Positions 43,122 through 51,963 are shown, counted from the first letter of the stretch. The stretch: 64,000 nucleotides of DNA from Martinezella rhizogenes (GCA_013322215.1 JAAMEZ010000021.1:124001-188000), one strand, 5' to 3'. Notes: generated by a model from the letters alone, not told the origin. Numbers and translations: made by a program.

Positions 43122-44060
43122 TCAGAAGCCGTAGAGCTTGGCCGCGTTGTCGACAAAAATCTTTCGACGCGTTGCGTCGTCCTCCGCCCATTCCGCAGAG
43201 AGGTCCATCAGCCTTGCATCGTCTGGCGTTCCGAAATTCCCGGGCGAAGGATGTGGCCAGTCGGAAGCCCAAAGGACCCGGTCCGGGGCAATCTTCAGAT
43301 AGGCTTGTGCGACCGCACCCACATCCTCGTAGGTGGGTGGCCCAACCTTGGTATCCTGATAGATGCTCGAGAGCTTTGTGTAGGCTTTTCCTTGTTCCAG
43401 AAGCCGGCTCACGACAACAAATCCCGGATGCCGAAGGCTGTCTGGTTGGGGAATGCGCCCCAGGTGGTCGAATACGACGGTTACCGGCAAGCGGCCCAGC
43501 AAGTCTGCATTCTTGGCAATGTCGCTTCCGGACATGTGTACCTGGATATGCCAACCAAGATCGGCCACGCGCTTCGATAGCGGCTCGATCATATCCACCG
43601 TCGTTGCACCCGCCCTTCCCAGATTAAAGCGAATCCCACGTATTCCCGCCTTGTCGAGCTCCTTGAGCTGTGAATCGCTGACTGAAGTGTCGACAACTGC
43701 AATGCCGCGGGCGCGCGATCCAAGTCCCCTTAGTGCGGCGAGCAAACACGAGTTGTCCGTGCCGTAGGTCGACGGCTGAACGATCACGCTTCTCTCAAAG
43801 CCAAGCCTGGCGCGGAGCCTCTCATAATCTGTCACGGAGGCATTTGGCGGAACGAGACTTGCATTGGCCGCAGCGGGAAAGCGGTTGTCGTAGATATGAA
43901 AATGCGCATCGCATGTCTGCGGTAGCGCTTTGAATTTCGGTCGGTCATTGCCCGAGGAATGGGGTACCATCTCGTCGCTCCACGCAGAACATGTCGACAG
44001 CGCTGCTGCAGCACCAAGAGCTCCGGCCAGAAATTTACGTCTTCCAATCTCGCTATGCAT
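43122..44060 (-). CDS. Tat-exported amidohydrolase-family (lactonase-like) enzyme
   Basis: 312 residues from ATG 44060, behind a perfect AGGAGG. A twin-arginine signal (GRRKFLAGALGAAAALSTCSAWS) exports it to the periplasm. The TIM-barrel amidohydrolase_2 core has CDAHFHIYD (HxH), IQVHMSG, FDHLGRIP and WASDWPHPS (metal/catalytic Asp), like 2-pyrone-4,6-dicarboxylate lactonase and galactarolactone isomerase. Probably opens a lactone or hydrolyses a precursor before uptake by the ABC system. The export signal is unusual for this group. Confidence 0.83.
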   Translation of the reverse strand: MHSEIGRRKFLAGALGAAAALSTCSAWSDEMVPHSSGNDRPKFKALPQTCDAHFHIYDNRFPAAANASLVPPNASVTDYERLRARLGFERSVIVQPSTYGTDNSCLLAALRGLGSRARGIAVVDTSVSDSQLKELDKAGIRGIRFNLGRAGATTVDMIEPLSKRVADLGWHIQVHMSGSDIAKNADLLGRLPVTVVFDHLGRIPQPDSLRHPGFVVVSRLLEQGKAYTKLSSIYQDTKVGPPTYEDVGAVAQAYLKIAPDRVLWASDWPHPSPGNFGTPDDARLMDLSAEWAEDDATRRKIFVDNAAKLYGF

Positions 44061-44088
44061 CGTTCCTCCTGTCGCATGCCAATGAATA

Positions 44089-44754
44089 TCAGTTCCCGGC
44101 CAGCATTTTCCGAAGCTTCGCGACGGCTGCGTCCGGACTGCTGAATACGGGAATGTCCGTGACCCCGCGGACGGGAGCGAGGGCTCGCGCCGTCGAGAAG
44201 TGAGCGAGCATGATCGCGTCAAAATCCCGAAGAGATGCGGCAGCCTCGACAACGAGACGATTGTGCGTTTCCGCATCGCCCCGGCGGATGGCCTCGATCG
44301 CCCCTTCGACAAGAAAGCTGCTGATGCTCGCAGCAGGGTTGAGCCTTGCCGCCTCTTCGTGAAATTCAGCCTCCATTCCCTCTCGGGCGGGGGGAAATGT
44401 ATAGAGCATCGCCGTGCGGCCGCCTTGGTTGATCGCGGCTTCAAACATCGCTTCATTAGGTTTGAGAACGGGAATTGGAAGCTTGGAGGCCGCCGCCTCG
44501 ATAGCGCTTCCGAAAGCCGAACAAGTAAAGAGCACGGCCGCGCATCGCGCGTCGAATGCATATTTTGCGAGCGCGCAAATACGCTCTGCAAGGTCCGGCG
44601 TGATATCGGCAGCTTTCGCACGGTCCGGCGAGAGGCTGTCTTCGAGAATGTTGACTGTCTCGACTTCCGGCCAAGCGACCGCGAAGGAAGCCTTGATTGG
44701 CTCCATGGCGATTGGTGTCGCATGGATCAGCGCGATGCGCGGAGTGGCAGACAT
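44089..44754 (-). CDS. Asp/Glu/hydantoin racemase-fold protein
   Basis: 221 residues. N-terminal PRIALIHATPIAMEPI and the first catalytic-type Cys in AAVLFTCSAFGSAIEAA are present. At the second site, where two-base racemases carry Cys, it reads IMLAHFSTARAL, with no Cys. It may therefore act as a one-Cys isomerase or decarboxylase-like enzyme (arylmalonate decarboxylase and maleate isomerase share this fold). GAGG precedes the ATG. It lies between the amidohydrolase and ABC genes in the same operon. Confidence 0.8.
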   Translation of the reverse strand: MSATPRIALIHATPIAMEPIKASFAVAWPEVETVNILEDSLSPDRAKAADITPDLAERICALAKYAFDARCAAVLFTCSAFGSAIEAAASKLPIPVLKPNEAMFEAAINQGGRTAMLYTFPPAREGMEAEFHEEAARLNPAASISSFLVEGAIEAIRRGDAETHNRLVVEAAASLRDFDAIMLAHFSTARALAPVRGVTDIPVFSSPDAAVAKLRKMLAGN

Positions 44755-44821
44755 TTCGACCTCTGAATGAATGACAGGTCAGCGACCGCCCGGAAGGATG
44801 GATGGGCGGCCGCCGAGGTGC

Positions 44822-45898
44822 TTACTTTTGAGCGCCAGAGAACAGCCAGACACTTTCAGCCGGGATTTGAGCCCAGACCTTGCCCGTCGGGATTTGCTTT
44901 GTTCCATGCGCTTTCGCCACAAAATCACCGCGCCGCAGGCGATATTCCCAACGGTCGCCAAGATAGATGCTGTCGTCGAGATTCATCTCGATGCCGTCGT
45001 TCGCCGGGGTGTCGCTGACCGTGATCTGTTCGACACGAATGATAGCACGGGCATCCTGCGCCGTACCGAGGCCCGCCGCCTCGCGCACGGTTCCGTTGAG
45101 GCTCCATCCGTCACCGCCAATGATGGCCGCCTTGCCATCCACCGTCTGGACTTTGCCCTTGACGATATTGTTCGCGCCGAGGAAATCGGCCGAATAGAAG
45201 CTGTTCGGGTTGGAGTAAATTTCCTGTGGTCTGCCTTGCTGAACGATCCGGCCGTCTTGCAGCAGGAGAATGTTATCCGCAGCTGCCAGCGCTTCGCTCT
45301 GGTCGTGTGTCACCAGGATGGCGCAGATTTCCAAATCGAGGATCAGTTTGCGAATCCAGTACCGGGCTTCCTCGCGAAGCTTGGCATCGAGATTCGACAA
45401 CGGTTCATCGAGCAGCAAAACACGCGGCTCGTAGACCAGAGCACGGCAGATCGCGACACGCTGCTGTTGGCCGCCGGAAAGCTGTGATGGATATCGGTCC
45501 GCAAGATGGCCAAGACCAAGGCGCTCAAGAATTGCCTGCACGCGGTTGCCGATTTCGGTCGAGTTCACGCCCCGCAGCTTGAGACCGTAGCCGACGTTTT
45601 CCTTTACGGTCCGATGCGGCCATAGCGCGTAGGATTGGAACACGAGCCCGATGTTGCGTTGCTCAGGCGGCAAGGCCAGTTTCTTTTCGCCATCGAGCAC
45701 TGTCTTGCCGCCGATGACGATAGTTCCGATTTCGGGTTGCTCGAGGCCAGCCACGCACCGCAGCAATGTCGTCTTGCCGCTGCCCGATGCTCCGAGCAGC
45801 GCAACGATGCTTCCACGCTCTGCGGTAAATGAAGCGCCCTTCAGGATTTGCAGGCCGCCCAGCCACTTCTGGACATTGTTGACAACGAGTTCAGTCAT
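44822..45898 (-). CDS. ABC transporter ATP-binding protein (Fe3+/sugar-acid CUT1-like)
   Basis: 358 residues: Walker A GASGSGKTTLLRC, Q-loop VFQSYALWPH, signature [15 protein letters not shown], Walker B VLLLDEPLSNLDAKLRE, His-switch VTHDQSEAL, then a C-terminal TOBE regulatory domain (about 240-358). Serves the fused permease and binding protein encoded upstream. Its start overlaps the permease 3' end by 8 nt. Family members import Fe3+, 2-aminoethylphosphonate, spermidine or organic acids; context favours an organic acid. Confidence 0.92.
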   Translation of the reverse strand: MTELVVNNVQKWLGGLQILKGASFTAERGSIVALLGASGSGKTTLLRCVAGLEQPEIGTIVIGGKTVLDGEKKLALPPEQRNIGLVFQSYALWPHRTVKENVGYGLKLRGVNSTEIGNRVQAILERLGLGHLADRYPSQLSGGQQQRVAICRALVYEPRVLLLDEPLSNLDAKLREEARYWIRKLILDLEICAILVTHDQSEALAAADNILLLQDGRIVQQGRPQEIYSNPNSFYSADFLGANNIVKGKVQTVDGKAAIIGGDGWSLNGTVREAAGLGTAQDARAIIRVEQITVSDTPANDGIEMNLDDSIYLGDRWEYRLRRGDFVAKAHGTKQIPTGKVWAQIPAESVWLFSGAQK

Positions 45899-47657
45899 GG
45901 ATTTTTGCTCCCAACCGGAGTGCCAGGGCGAGGCCCGCACCCGTAAGTACGATGCTGATGAGGGAAAGGGCAGCGATGGTGTTCATTGCACCGGTCTGCA
46001 GCAGCGAGACCATGAGCGAACCGATCACCTCGGTCCCAGCGCCCATGAGATAGACACCTGTCGCGTATTCCCGCAGGAAGATGATCATGATCAAGGCCCA
46101 TGCACCGGCCAGGCCGGGTCGAACGATCGGAATGACGATGTCCTTCCACGTCCGCCCAATCGTCGCGCCGGTGGTGCGAGCGGACTCTTCGAGTTCAGGG
46201 GCAACCTGCAACAACGTGCCCTGGAGAAGTCGCAGGCCATATGAGAGACCGACGACGACGTAGGCCACAAACAAGCTGACCAGGGTCGGGCGCAGCGGTG
46301 TCAGGAATGGCACGAACAGGAAAACCCAGAAGAAGGCGAGGCCAACGACCAGGCCGGGAAGCGCGCGTGGCAGAAGGACGATATAGTCCAGGACCGTATT
46401 GGACATTCCCCAGTTTCGGTGGCCAGCGAGGCCGACCAGCAGGTAAATGCCGACCGCCACTGCGCCGCCGACAACCGACAACAGGATCGTGTTGATAATG
46501 CCGTTCTTGAGAGCCGGCACGTCCATGAGATGCGCGAAGTTCGCCAGCGTCAGGTGGTCGAAGAGATTCACTCCTTCACCCCAGGCATCCACGAACGCGC
46601 GAACCAGGATGCCGCCTATCGGGAGTACGACCGAGACAAAAAGCCAGAGGCCGATGATGCCCAATGCGATCGCCTGCCCTCCGGAGCCGAGCTTCAGGGT
46701 GGCGACACGAGCGCCCTTGCCGCCGAGAGCGGCATATCGGCGAGCGTTACGCAGCAGCCGGCGCTGCATTGCGACGAGCGGTAGTGTGATCAGGACCAGG
46801 ACCACGGCGACAACGGCCATGAGCTGATAGGTTGGCGTGCCGAACAGGGTGGTCAGCTTGTAGATGTATGTCGTCAAGACCATGATGCCGTTCGGATCGC
46901 CGAGGACCAAAGGGATACCGAAGGTTTCGAAGCCTAGCAGGATGTTCAAGGCCGCGGCAAAGATTAGGGACGGCAGAACCATCGGGAGCGTGACGTCACG
47001 CGATACGCGCCATACCGATGCGCCGGTCGTGCGGGCTGCTTCCTCAAGATCGGAAGGAAGATTGCGCATTGCTGCCGACACGTACAGGTAGACGTTCGGA
47101 ACGTGGCTGAGACCGGCGATCAGGATCATGCCCCAGAGGCTGTAGATGTTCCACGGAACAAAGCCGATGAGATCGCGGATGAAAATCGAAACGAAGCCGG
47201 CTGGACCGACGGAAACGGTGTATCCGAAGGCCAGAACGATTGACGAAATGAACATCGGAACGAGGACGAGAATTTCAAGCAGCCGCTTGAAACGGATATC
47301 GGTTCGCGTGATCAGGAACGCCAGTACTCCGCCAAGCGGAACGGCAATGGCGACCATACCGAACGAGAAGACGGCTGTCGTGGCAAGGGCTCGGTAGAAG
47401 GCCCTGTCCGTGAAGACATACTGATAGGCACCGAAACCCAAACGAGCACGAGCGCTGAAGAATGGCGCGCTCAGGAAGCTCTGATATATGATCAGACCGA
47501 CAGGCGTCAGAACGGCAATGGCAAGCAGCGTAATTACGATAACGCGATAGAGGTTTGCGTTCCCCACCCGTGGCATTTTCGGCGGATATTTTTTCTCGGC
47601 TGGCGCGGGCTTTGCGGAGACCGCAAGTGCGCTCGGAGCCTGTGCGTGTGTAGACAT
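45891..47657 (-). CDS. ABC transporter permease, fused double-domain (FbpB type)
   Basis: 588 residues with about twelve helices: two BPD_transp_1 domains in one chain, each with its ATPase-contact loop (LPSDLEEAARTTGASVWRVSRDVTLPMVLPSL and VAPELEESARTTGATIGRTWKDIVIPIVRPGL). This is the Fe(III)-type arrangement. The first 35 residues are a Pro/Ala/Lys-rich cytoplasmic leader. GAGAGG precedes ATG 47657. Confidence 0.93.
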   Translation of the reverse strand: MSTHAQAPSALAVSAKPAPAEKKYPPKMPRVGNANLYRVIVITLLAIAVLTPVGLIIYQSFLSAPFFSARARLGFGAYQYVFTDRAFYRALATTAVFSFGMVAIAVPLGGVLAFLITRTDIRFKRLLEILVLVPMFISSIVLAFGYTVSVGPAGFVSIFIRDLIGFVPWNIYSLWGMILIAGLSHVPNVYLYVSAAMRNLPSDLEEAARTTGASVWRVSRDVTLPMVLPSLIFAAALNILLGFETFGIPLVLGDPNGIMVLTTYIYKLTTLFGTPTYQLMAVVAVVLVLITLPLVAMQRRLLRNARRYAALGGKGARVATLKLGSGGQAIALGIIGLWLFVSVVLPIGGILVRAFVDAWGEGVNLFDHLTLANFAHLMDVPALKNGIINTILLSVVGGAVAVGIYLLVGLAGHRNWGMSNTVLDYIVLLPRALPGLVVGLAFFWVFLFVPFLTPLRPTLVSLFVAYVVVGLSYGLRLLQGTLLQVAPELEESARTTGATIGRTWKDIVIPIVRPGLAGAWALIMIIFLREYATGVYLMGAGTEVIGSLMVSLLQTGAMNTIAALSLISIVLTGAGLALALRLGAKIHD

Positions 47658-47681
47658 CGTTGCCTCTCAACTCATCTGAGA

Positions 47682-47708
47682 GGCTGCGGCACAAGCTGCG
47701 CCGCAGCC
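47682..47708. terminator. Intercistronic hairpin between binding protein and permease genes
   Basis: GGCTGCGG and CCGCAGCC form an 8-bp stem with an 11-nt loop, just after the binding-protein stop. Such structures usually protect the abundant binding-protein mRNA and partly terminate transcription. Confidence 0.55.
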
Positions 47709-47716
47709 GTTGTACA

Positions 47717-48814
47717 TCAGCGGCCGAGCGCTGCCTTCCAGTCGTTCAGGAACTGGACGCGTTTCATCTGGTCCATGTATTCCAGCACGCCGTCGTCGAC
47801 GGCGATCGGCTTCAGGCCCCCACCGACCCGCTCGTTGAGGGTCTTGATGTTCAGGCCGCTCGTGACGTCCCCGCGGACGGACGGCAGACCGCTTTCAGCG
47901 AGCAGAGATTGGCCTTTGCTCGAAAGCATGAAGTCGATGAAGAGTTTCGCAGCGTTCGGATGCGGCGCGTCCTTTGTCTTCATGATAAGACGCGAGAAGG
48001 CCGGGGTGTAGTCGGTGGCAAAGTGAACGCCGAGGTTCGGACTTTCCTTGACCCAGTCGAGCGCGTAGGAGCCGATAATGTTGATTGCGATGACGTTTTC
48101 GCCGGAAACGACGGTTTCCTTCATGCCGCCGGAGCTGGAATAGATCTTTGCACCGTCGTCGCCCATGGCCTTGGCGAGGTCCCAGAAGTCCTTGCGGTTA
48201 CGGGCGTCGTTCGAATGATGGAGAAAACCGGAGCCGCTCTTTTCCGGATCGAAAGTCGCGACTTTGCCCTGAAGCGTGGATTTATTATCTTTCAGGAAGG
48301 TGATCATGTCGGCATAGGTCTTCGGCAGCTTGTCCTCGGACAGTGCCTTCGTATTGTAGATCACACCAATCGGCTCCACGGTCGTTGCGTAGAGCACGTT
48401 CTTATAATCCGCCCAAGCGGGAAGCTTGCCGGCTTCGGGCGATGCATATTCATCGGCATATCCGTCCTGAACGAGCGTCATCTGGAGATCCATCGCCGAG
48501 CTCCAGACAACATCGGCCGTCGTCTGGCGCGCTGCGGCTTCGGAAATGACCTGGTTGTACGCGCCGTTGGTGCCGAGATCATTATAGGCGATCTTGATAC
48601 CGTACTTCTTGGTGAAGGCCTCCTGCAGCTTCAGCGACTGTGCCGAGTCCGTGGACGTGTAGACCGAGACCGTCCCCTCTTTCTTTGCGGCTTCGATAAT
48701 GGAACCATAGTCGGCCGGATAGCCTGCAGGGACTTCCTGCGCGAATGCCGCTGATGTCATGAGTGAAAGAACGGCAGCCGTTGCCAGCCCTTTCGGATCG
48801 ATAAAAGGTTTCAT
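47717..48814 (-). CDS. ABC transporter extracellular substrate-binding protein
   Basis: 365 residues with a Sec signal peptide (KPFIDPKGLATAAVLSLMTSAAFAQ). Belongs to the Fe(III)/thiamine/2-aminoethylphosphonate-type binding proteins (GTVSVYTSTDSAQSLKLQEAFTKKYGIKI, ADVVWSSAMDLQMTLVQDGYADEY, YATTVEPIGVIYNTKAL). GGGAGAAG precedes ATG 48814. It lies behind the dehydrogenase gene with a strong hairpin between them. The two tyrosines that typify iron-binding FbpA are not evident, so an organic acid ligand is plausible. Confidence 0.88.
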   Translation of the reverse strand: MKPFIDPKGLATAAVLSLMTSAAFAQEVPAGYPADYGSIIEAAKKEGTVSVYTSTDSAQSLKLQEAFTKKYGIKIAYNDLGTNGAYNQVISEAAARQTTADVVWSSAMDLQMTLVQDGYADEYASPEAGKLPAWADYKNVLYATTVEPIGVIYNTKALSEDKLPKTYADMITFLKDNKSTLQGKVATFDPEKSGSGFLHHSNDARNRKDFWDLAKAMGDDGAKIYSSSGGMKETVVSGENVIAINIIGSYALDWVKESPNLGVHFATDYTPAFSRLIMKTKDAPHPNAAKLFIDFMLSSKGQSLLAESGLPSVRGDVTSGLNIKTLNERVGGGLKPIAVDDGVLEYMDQMKRVQFLNDWKAALGR

Positions 48815-48861
48815 TTTTCTCTTCTCCCAAAATGCCCGAGCACTGTCTCCTCCGGGCAGCA

Positions 48862-48892
48862 TTCCCGAGGGCGCCCGGTGCGTCCTCGGGAA
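48862..48892. terminator. 9-bp hairpin between dehydrogenase and binding-protein genes
   Basis: TTCCCGAGG pairs exactly with CCTCGGGAA across a 13-nt loop, in the 119-nt gap between the two genes. Probable processing or attenuation site inside the operon. Confidence 0.5.
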
Positions 48893-48933
48893 ATTTCAAA
48901 TTGGTCAAGTTCGATCGCAAAGCCAATTTTGGC

Positions 48934-50028
48934 TTAGGCGTTTGCCGCCTTTTTCCTGGAGCCGCTGTCGCCGACCGCCTGGGCGACGTATGAGCCGAAC
49001 ACATCGGTGTTCACATTCCCGCCAAGGTCGCGAGTGCGCTTTGCCGGGTCTGCGAGGATCTCGTCCACGGCACGTTCGATCTCGGCGCCAGCCGCCTCGA
49101 AATTCGCAAGCTTGCGCTGCTCACCGAGCCAGCTGAGCATCATTGCAGCCGACAGGATCAGCGACGTCGGATTGGCGATATTCTTGCCCTGGATATCCGG
49201 AGCAGAGCCATGCTGAGCCTGAGCGCAGACCAGACCAAGCTCGGCGTTCGCATTGATCGAACCTGCCAGACCAAGGCTGCCCGAAAGCTCGGAAGCCAGA
49301 TCGCTGAGAATATCCGCATAGAAGTTGGTCGTGACGATCACGTCGAAGCGAGACGGATCGCGCACCAGATGTGCCGCCATTGCGTCGATGATAAAGTCGT
49401 TGAGCTTTACCTCCGGGAACTCTTCGGCAACCTTGCGCACCTGCTTCATGAAGAGGCCATCGGTCAGAATGAAGTTATTGGCCTTGTGGACGGCCGTGAC
49501 GCGCTTGTCGCGCTTCATCGCCAGCACGAACGCCTGGCGGGCGATGCGTTCGCAGGCATGTGCCGTAATCTTGCGGACGGACAGAGCAACATCCTCCGTC
49601 GGCATGAACTCGCCCGTCCCGGCGACCATGTTGCGGTCCGGGTAGAAGCCCTCGGTGGCCTCGCGCATGATAACGAGGTCCATCTTCTTGGCGTCGTTCA
49701 GGAAAGCGCGTGACCGCGCCGGCCGCACGTTCGCGTAAAGATCGAGTTTCACGCGGTAACCGGCGGAAACGTTGACGCCGCCCTTGTCGCGAGCCGGATA
49801 GTCCATATGAGACTGCGGCCCCAGAATGATGCCGTCGGCCTTGCGGGCGCGGTCCAGAACTTCATCGCGGAGCGTCGTGCCATATTTCGCGAGACTGGTG
49901 AAACCCGTGTCTTCGAATTCGTACTCCAACCCGAGACCGAAGGCCTTATCCGTCGCCTTTAGCACTTCCAACGTTGCAGCAGTGATTTCCGGACCGATGC
50001 CGTCGCACTCCGTAACCGAAATTTTCAT
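48934..50028 (-). CDS. Isocitrate/isopropylmalate dehydrogenase-family enzyme
   Basis: 364-residue NAD(P)-dependent beta-decarboxylating hydroxy-acid dehydrogenase. Seen: ECDGIGPEITAATLEVL, LYANVRPARSRAF (substrate Arg loop), IMREATEGFYPDRN, and the catalytic Lys/Asp regions TAVHKANNFILTDGLF and DVIVTTNFYADILSDLASELSGSLGLAGSINAN. GGGAG precedes ATG 50028. In this operon it is unlikely to serve leucine synthesis; tartrate, malate, homoisocitrate or a C4 sugar acid are candidate substrates. Its upstream region has three AAAAACCAAT-type motifs. Confidence 0.88.
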   Translation of the reverse strand: MKISVTECDGIGPEITAATLEVLKATDKAFGLGLEYEFEDTGFTSLAKYGTTLRDEVLDRARKADGIILGPQSHMDYPARDKGGVNVSAGYRVKLDLYANVRPARSRAFLNDAKKMDLVIMREATEGFYPDRNMVAGTGEFMPTEDVALSVRKITAHACERIARQAFVLAMKRDKRVTAVHKANNFILTDGLFMKQVRKVAEEFPEVKLNDFIIDAMAAHLVRDPSRFDVIVTTNFYADILSDLASELSGSLGLAGSINANAELGLVCAQAQHGSAPDIQGKNIANPTSLILSAAMMLSWLGEQRKLANFEAAGAEIERAVDEILADPAKRTRDLGGNVNTDVFGSYVAQAVGDSGSRKKAANA

Positions 50029-50512
50029 GTGATTGATCTCCCTAGAAGGCGAAAGCATTTCCGCCGCACATCACTATGTCGCAATATTGGCTTTTTAGAT
50101 GTGAAAATGCAAATGGTAATCGCTGTGCGAACGAATTTTCTACGGTTGACGCGGACCGTCGGAGATCATCGGGGCGCGTTTCCGGGAATGGCGTCTATTT
50201 GAGATTCAATTTCTATGAAAAAACCAATATGAGCCAGAAGGATCATGAGGTAATCAGAATTTATTGGTTTTTTAATATAAAAAATGCAAATGAAATTGCA
50301 TTTCGCTCAATGGACGTGCTGCGGCTGTCCATTTTGAAGAATGTCAGCACGCGCCGGAAGATTTTCATGATGATTTTCAGGCATCAACGTTTTCGGGGTC
50401 GGTAGCCTAGGCTATGTCTCACGTCGAAAGAGCAGGCAAATACTCGCATTATAGCTGCCGCACGGCACCTGTCGTTCTGCCGAGCGAGAGCCAGCCCAGG
50501 CAGCAGCGACAC
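50029..50512. promoter_or_regulatory. AT-rich promoter region of the 50-kb catabolic operon
   Basis: Gene-free, markedly AT-richer than its surroundings. Contains three operator-like elements: ATTGGCTTTTTAGAT (50086-50100), ATGAAAAAACCAATAT (50215-50230) and ATTGGTTTTTTAATAT (50263-50278). The first and third are each followed by an ATGCAAATG word (50107 and 50284), forming a degenerate direct repeat about 177 bp apart. The open frame across this region (50076-50405) has no coding character. Confidence 0.6.
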
Positions 50513-50893
50513 TTATTCGGACAGCTTGGTCAAAGTCTCGCGCCCGGCAAAGATGTTTTCCATTTCCGCCATGTTCTGGGTCCCCCAGGTGCATAGCGGG
50601 ACAATCGCGACGGCTAGGCTGCGGCCAAGAGGGGTCAGCGCGTAGTCCACACGGGGCGGTACCTCCTTGTAATCGGTCCGTGCCAGAACGCGATCGGCCT
50701 CCAGCTCCTTCAATTGCTGGATCAGCACCTTGTCGCTAACGCCCTTTATCGTGCGCTTGAGCTCGCCGTAGCGCTTCGGGCCATCGAGGAGGAAGTAGAG
50801 GATCAGGGGCTTCCATTTGCCTGCAATGATGCGAAGCGTCACGGCAAGTCCGTGCGAGTACCCTATACCGCAGTGATCTGAAGGCTCAGTCAT
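50513..50893 (-). CDS. HxlR-family transcriptional regulator
   Basis: 126-residue winged-helix regulator. The HTH core is IIAGKWKPLILYFLLDGPKRYGELKRTIKGVSDKVLIQQLKELEADRVLARTDYKEVPPRVDYALTPLGRSL, diagnostic for HxlR/DUF24; the N-terminal Cys in DHCGIGYSHGLAVTLRII is the position that senses aldehydes/quinones in some members. ATG 50893 is preferred. Divergent from the SDR gene, with a large dyad between them. Confidence 0.92.
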   Translation of the reverse strand: MTEPSDHCGIGYSHGLAVTLRIIAGKWKPLILYFLLDGPKRYGELKRTIKGVSDKVLIQQLKELEADRVLARTDYKEVPPRVDYALTPLGRSLAVAIVPLCTWGTQNMAEMENIFAGRETLTKLSE

Positions 50894-50911
50894 TTTTTCC
50901 ATACTTACCAA

Positions 50912-50943
50912 AAGGTGCATACTTGTCCTCAAGTAAGCACCTT
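50912..50943. promoter_or_regulatory. HxlR operator-like dyad
   Basis: AAGGTGCATACTTG and CAAGTAAGCACCTT form an inverted repeat matching at 13 of 14 positions around TCCT, between the HxlR and SDR genes. TACTT/AAGTA cores are usual in HxlR-type sites. Confidence 0.65.
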
Positions 50944-50980
50944 CTTAGCTTCTGTGCAACTCCAACAAAGGATGCACAAC

Positions 50981-51715
50981 ATGACTAGATTGAATGGAAA
51001 GACTGCCGTGATCACCGGCGGCGCGACCGGCATCGGCCGCGCAGCGGCAAAGCGATTCATCGAGGAGGGTGCCTTCGTCTTCATCTTCGGCTGCCGACAG
51101 GAAGCGCTCGACGCGGCTCTGGCCGACCTCGGCCCGAATGCCCGTGCGGTGCAGGGCTCGGTCTCCAATCTGGCCGACCTCGACCGACTCTACGCGGCGG
51201 TGAAGGCCGAGCGCGGAACCCTTGACATCGTCTTTGCCAATGCCGGGGCAGGAAGCCAGCTTCCGCTCGGCGAGATCACGGCCGAGCACTGTGACGAAAT
51301 CTTCGATACCAACGTGAAGGGTTCAATCTTCACGGTTCAGAAGGCGCTTCCTCTGATGGGGCAAGGCGGCTCGATCATCCTGACCGGATCGAGCGCTGGC
51401 ACCACGGGTGCTCCGGCATTCAGCGCCTACAGCGCGAGCAAGGCGGCGGTGCGCAACCTCGCCCGAACCTGGGCGCAGGATCTTAAGGGCACCGGCATCC
51501 GGGTAAATGTGCTGTCGCCCGGGCCGACGGCGACCGAACTCGCGGTGGCAGCGCTCGGCGAAGAGGGCATGAAGGTTTTCGCCTCGCTCAATCCGCTTCA
51601 GCGCATGGCCGATCCGGCGGAGCTCGGTGCGGTGGCTGCCTTTCTCGCGTCGCAGGACAGCAGTTTTATGACCGGCAGCGAAGTCGCCGTTGACGGCGGC
51701 CTCGCGCAAATCTGA
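50981..51715 (+). CDS. Short-chain dehydrogenase/reductase
   Basis: 244-residue classical SDR: cofactor motif TGGATGIGRAAA, NAGAG, catalytic Ser in LTGSSAG and YSASK, and the C-terminal SSFMTGSEVAVDGGLA. AAAGGA lies 8 nt before ATG 50981. Divergent HxlR regulators often control such oxidoreductases in response to quinones or aldehydes. Substrate unknown. Confidence 0.94.
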   Translation: MTRLNGKTAVITGGATGIGRAAAKRFIEEGAFVFIFGCRQEALDAALADLGPNARAVQGSVSNLADLDRLYAAVKAERGTLDIVFANAGAGSQLPLGEITAEHCDEIFDTNVKGSIFTVQKALPLMGQGGSIILTGSSAGTTGAPAFSAYSASKAAVRNLARTWAQDLKGTGIRVNVLSPGPTATELAVAALGEEGMKVFASLNPLQRMADPAELGAVAAFLASQDSSFMTGSEVAVDGGLAQI

Positions 51716-51963
51716 CGCTACGCGCGGTCGAGCGAGCATACCTCGATCACCGTCACGACGAGCGTGGCCCTCGGTAGATGACCGTTAGTGTTCGGCGACG
51801 CAAAGATGGCGACGGCGCTCCTCGACCGCCTGAGCCATCTTTGTGAGATCGTTGAAACCGGAACCGAATCCTGGCGCTTCAAAAACCGCCCTCGAAGCTG
51901 AAGCCAGTCAGCCTTCAACAAAAGGCTAAACGCTACGACGGAGCAAAGGCCGCCTAAAACAGG

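Noticed and set aside
43122..44723. 533-codon reading of the amidohydrolase gene with a 221-codon N-terminal extension
   Set aside because: The extension overlaps the racemase-fold gene in another frame, and the ATG at 44060 has a perfect AGGAGG plus a Tat signal.
48934..50028. Reading the dehydrogenase as LeuB for leucine synthesis
   Set aside because: It lies in a catabolic operon with no leu genes, and its promoter carries motifs shared with the organic-acid module.
50076..50405. 109-codon AT-rich frame upstream of the dehydrogenase gene
   Set aside because: Contains the repeated operator-like motifs and codon use unlike neighbours; better explained as promoter DNA.
51718..51921. 67-codon minus-strand frame after the SDR gene
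   Set aside because: No ribosome site or family resemblance; could be a gene scrap but cannot be supported.
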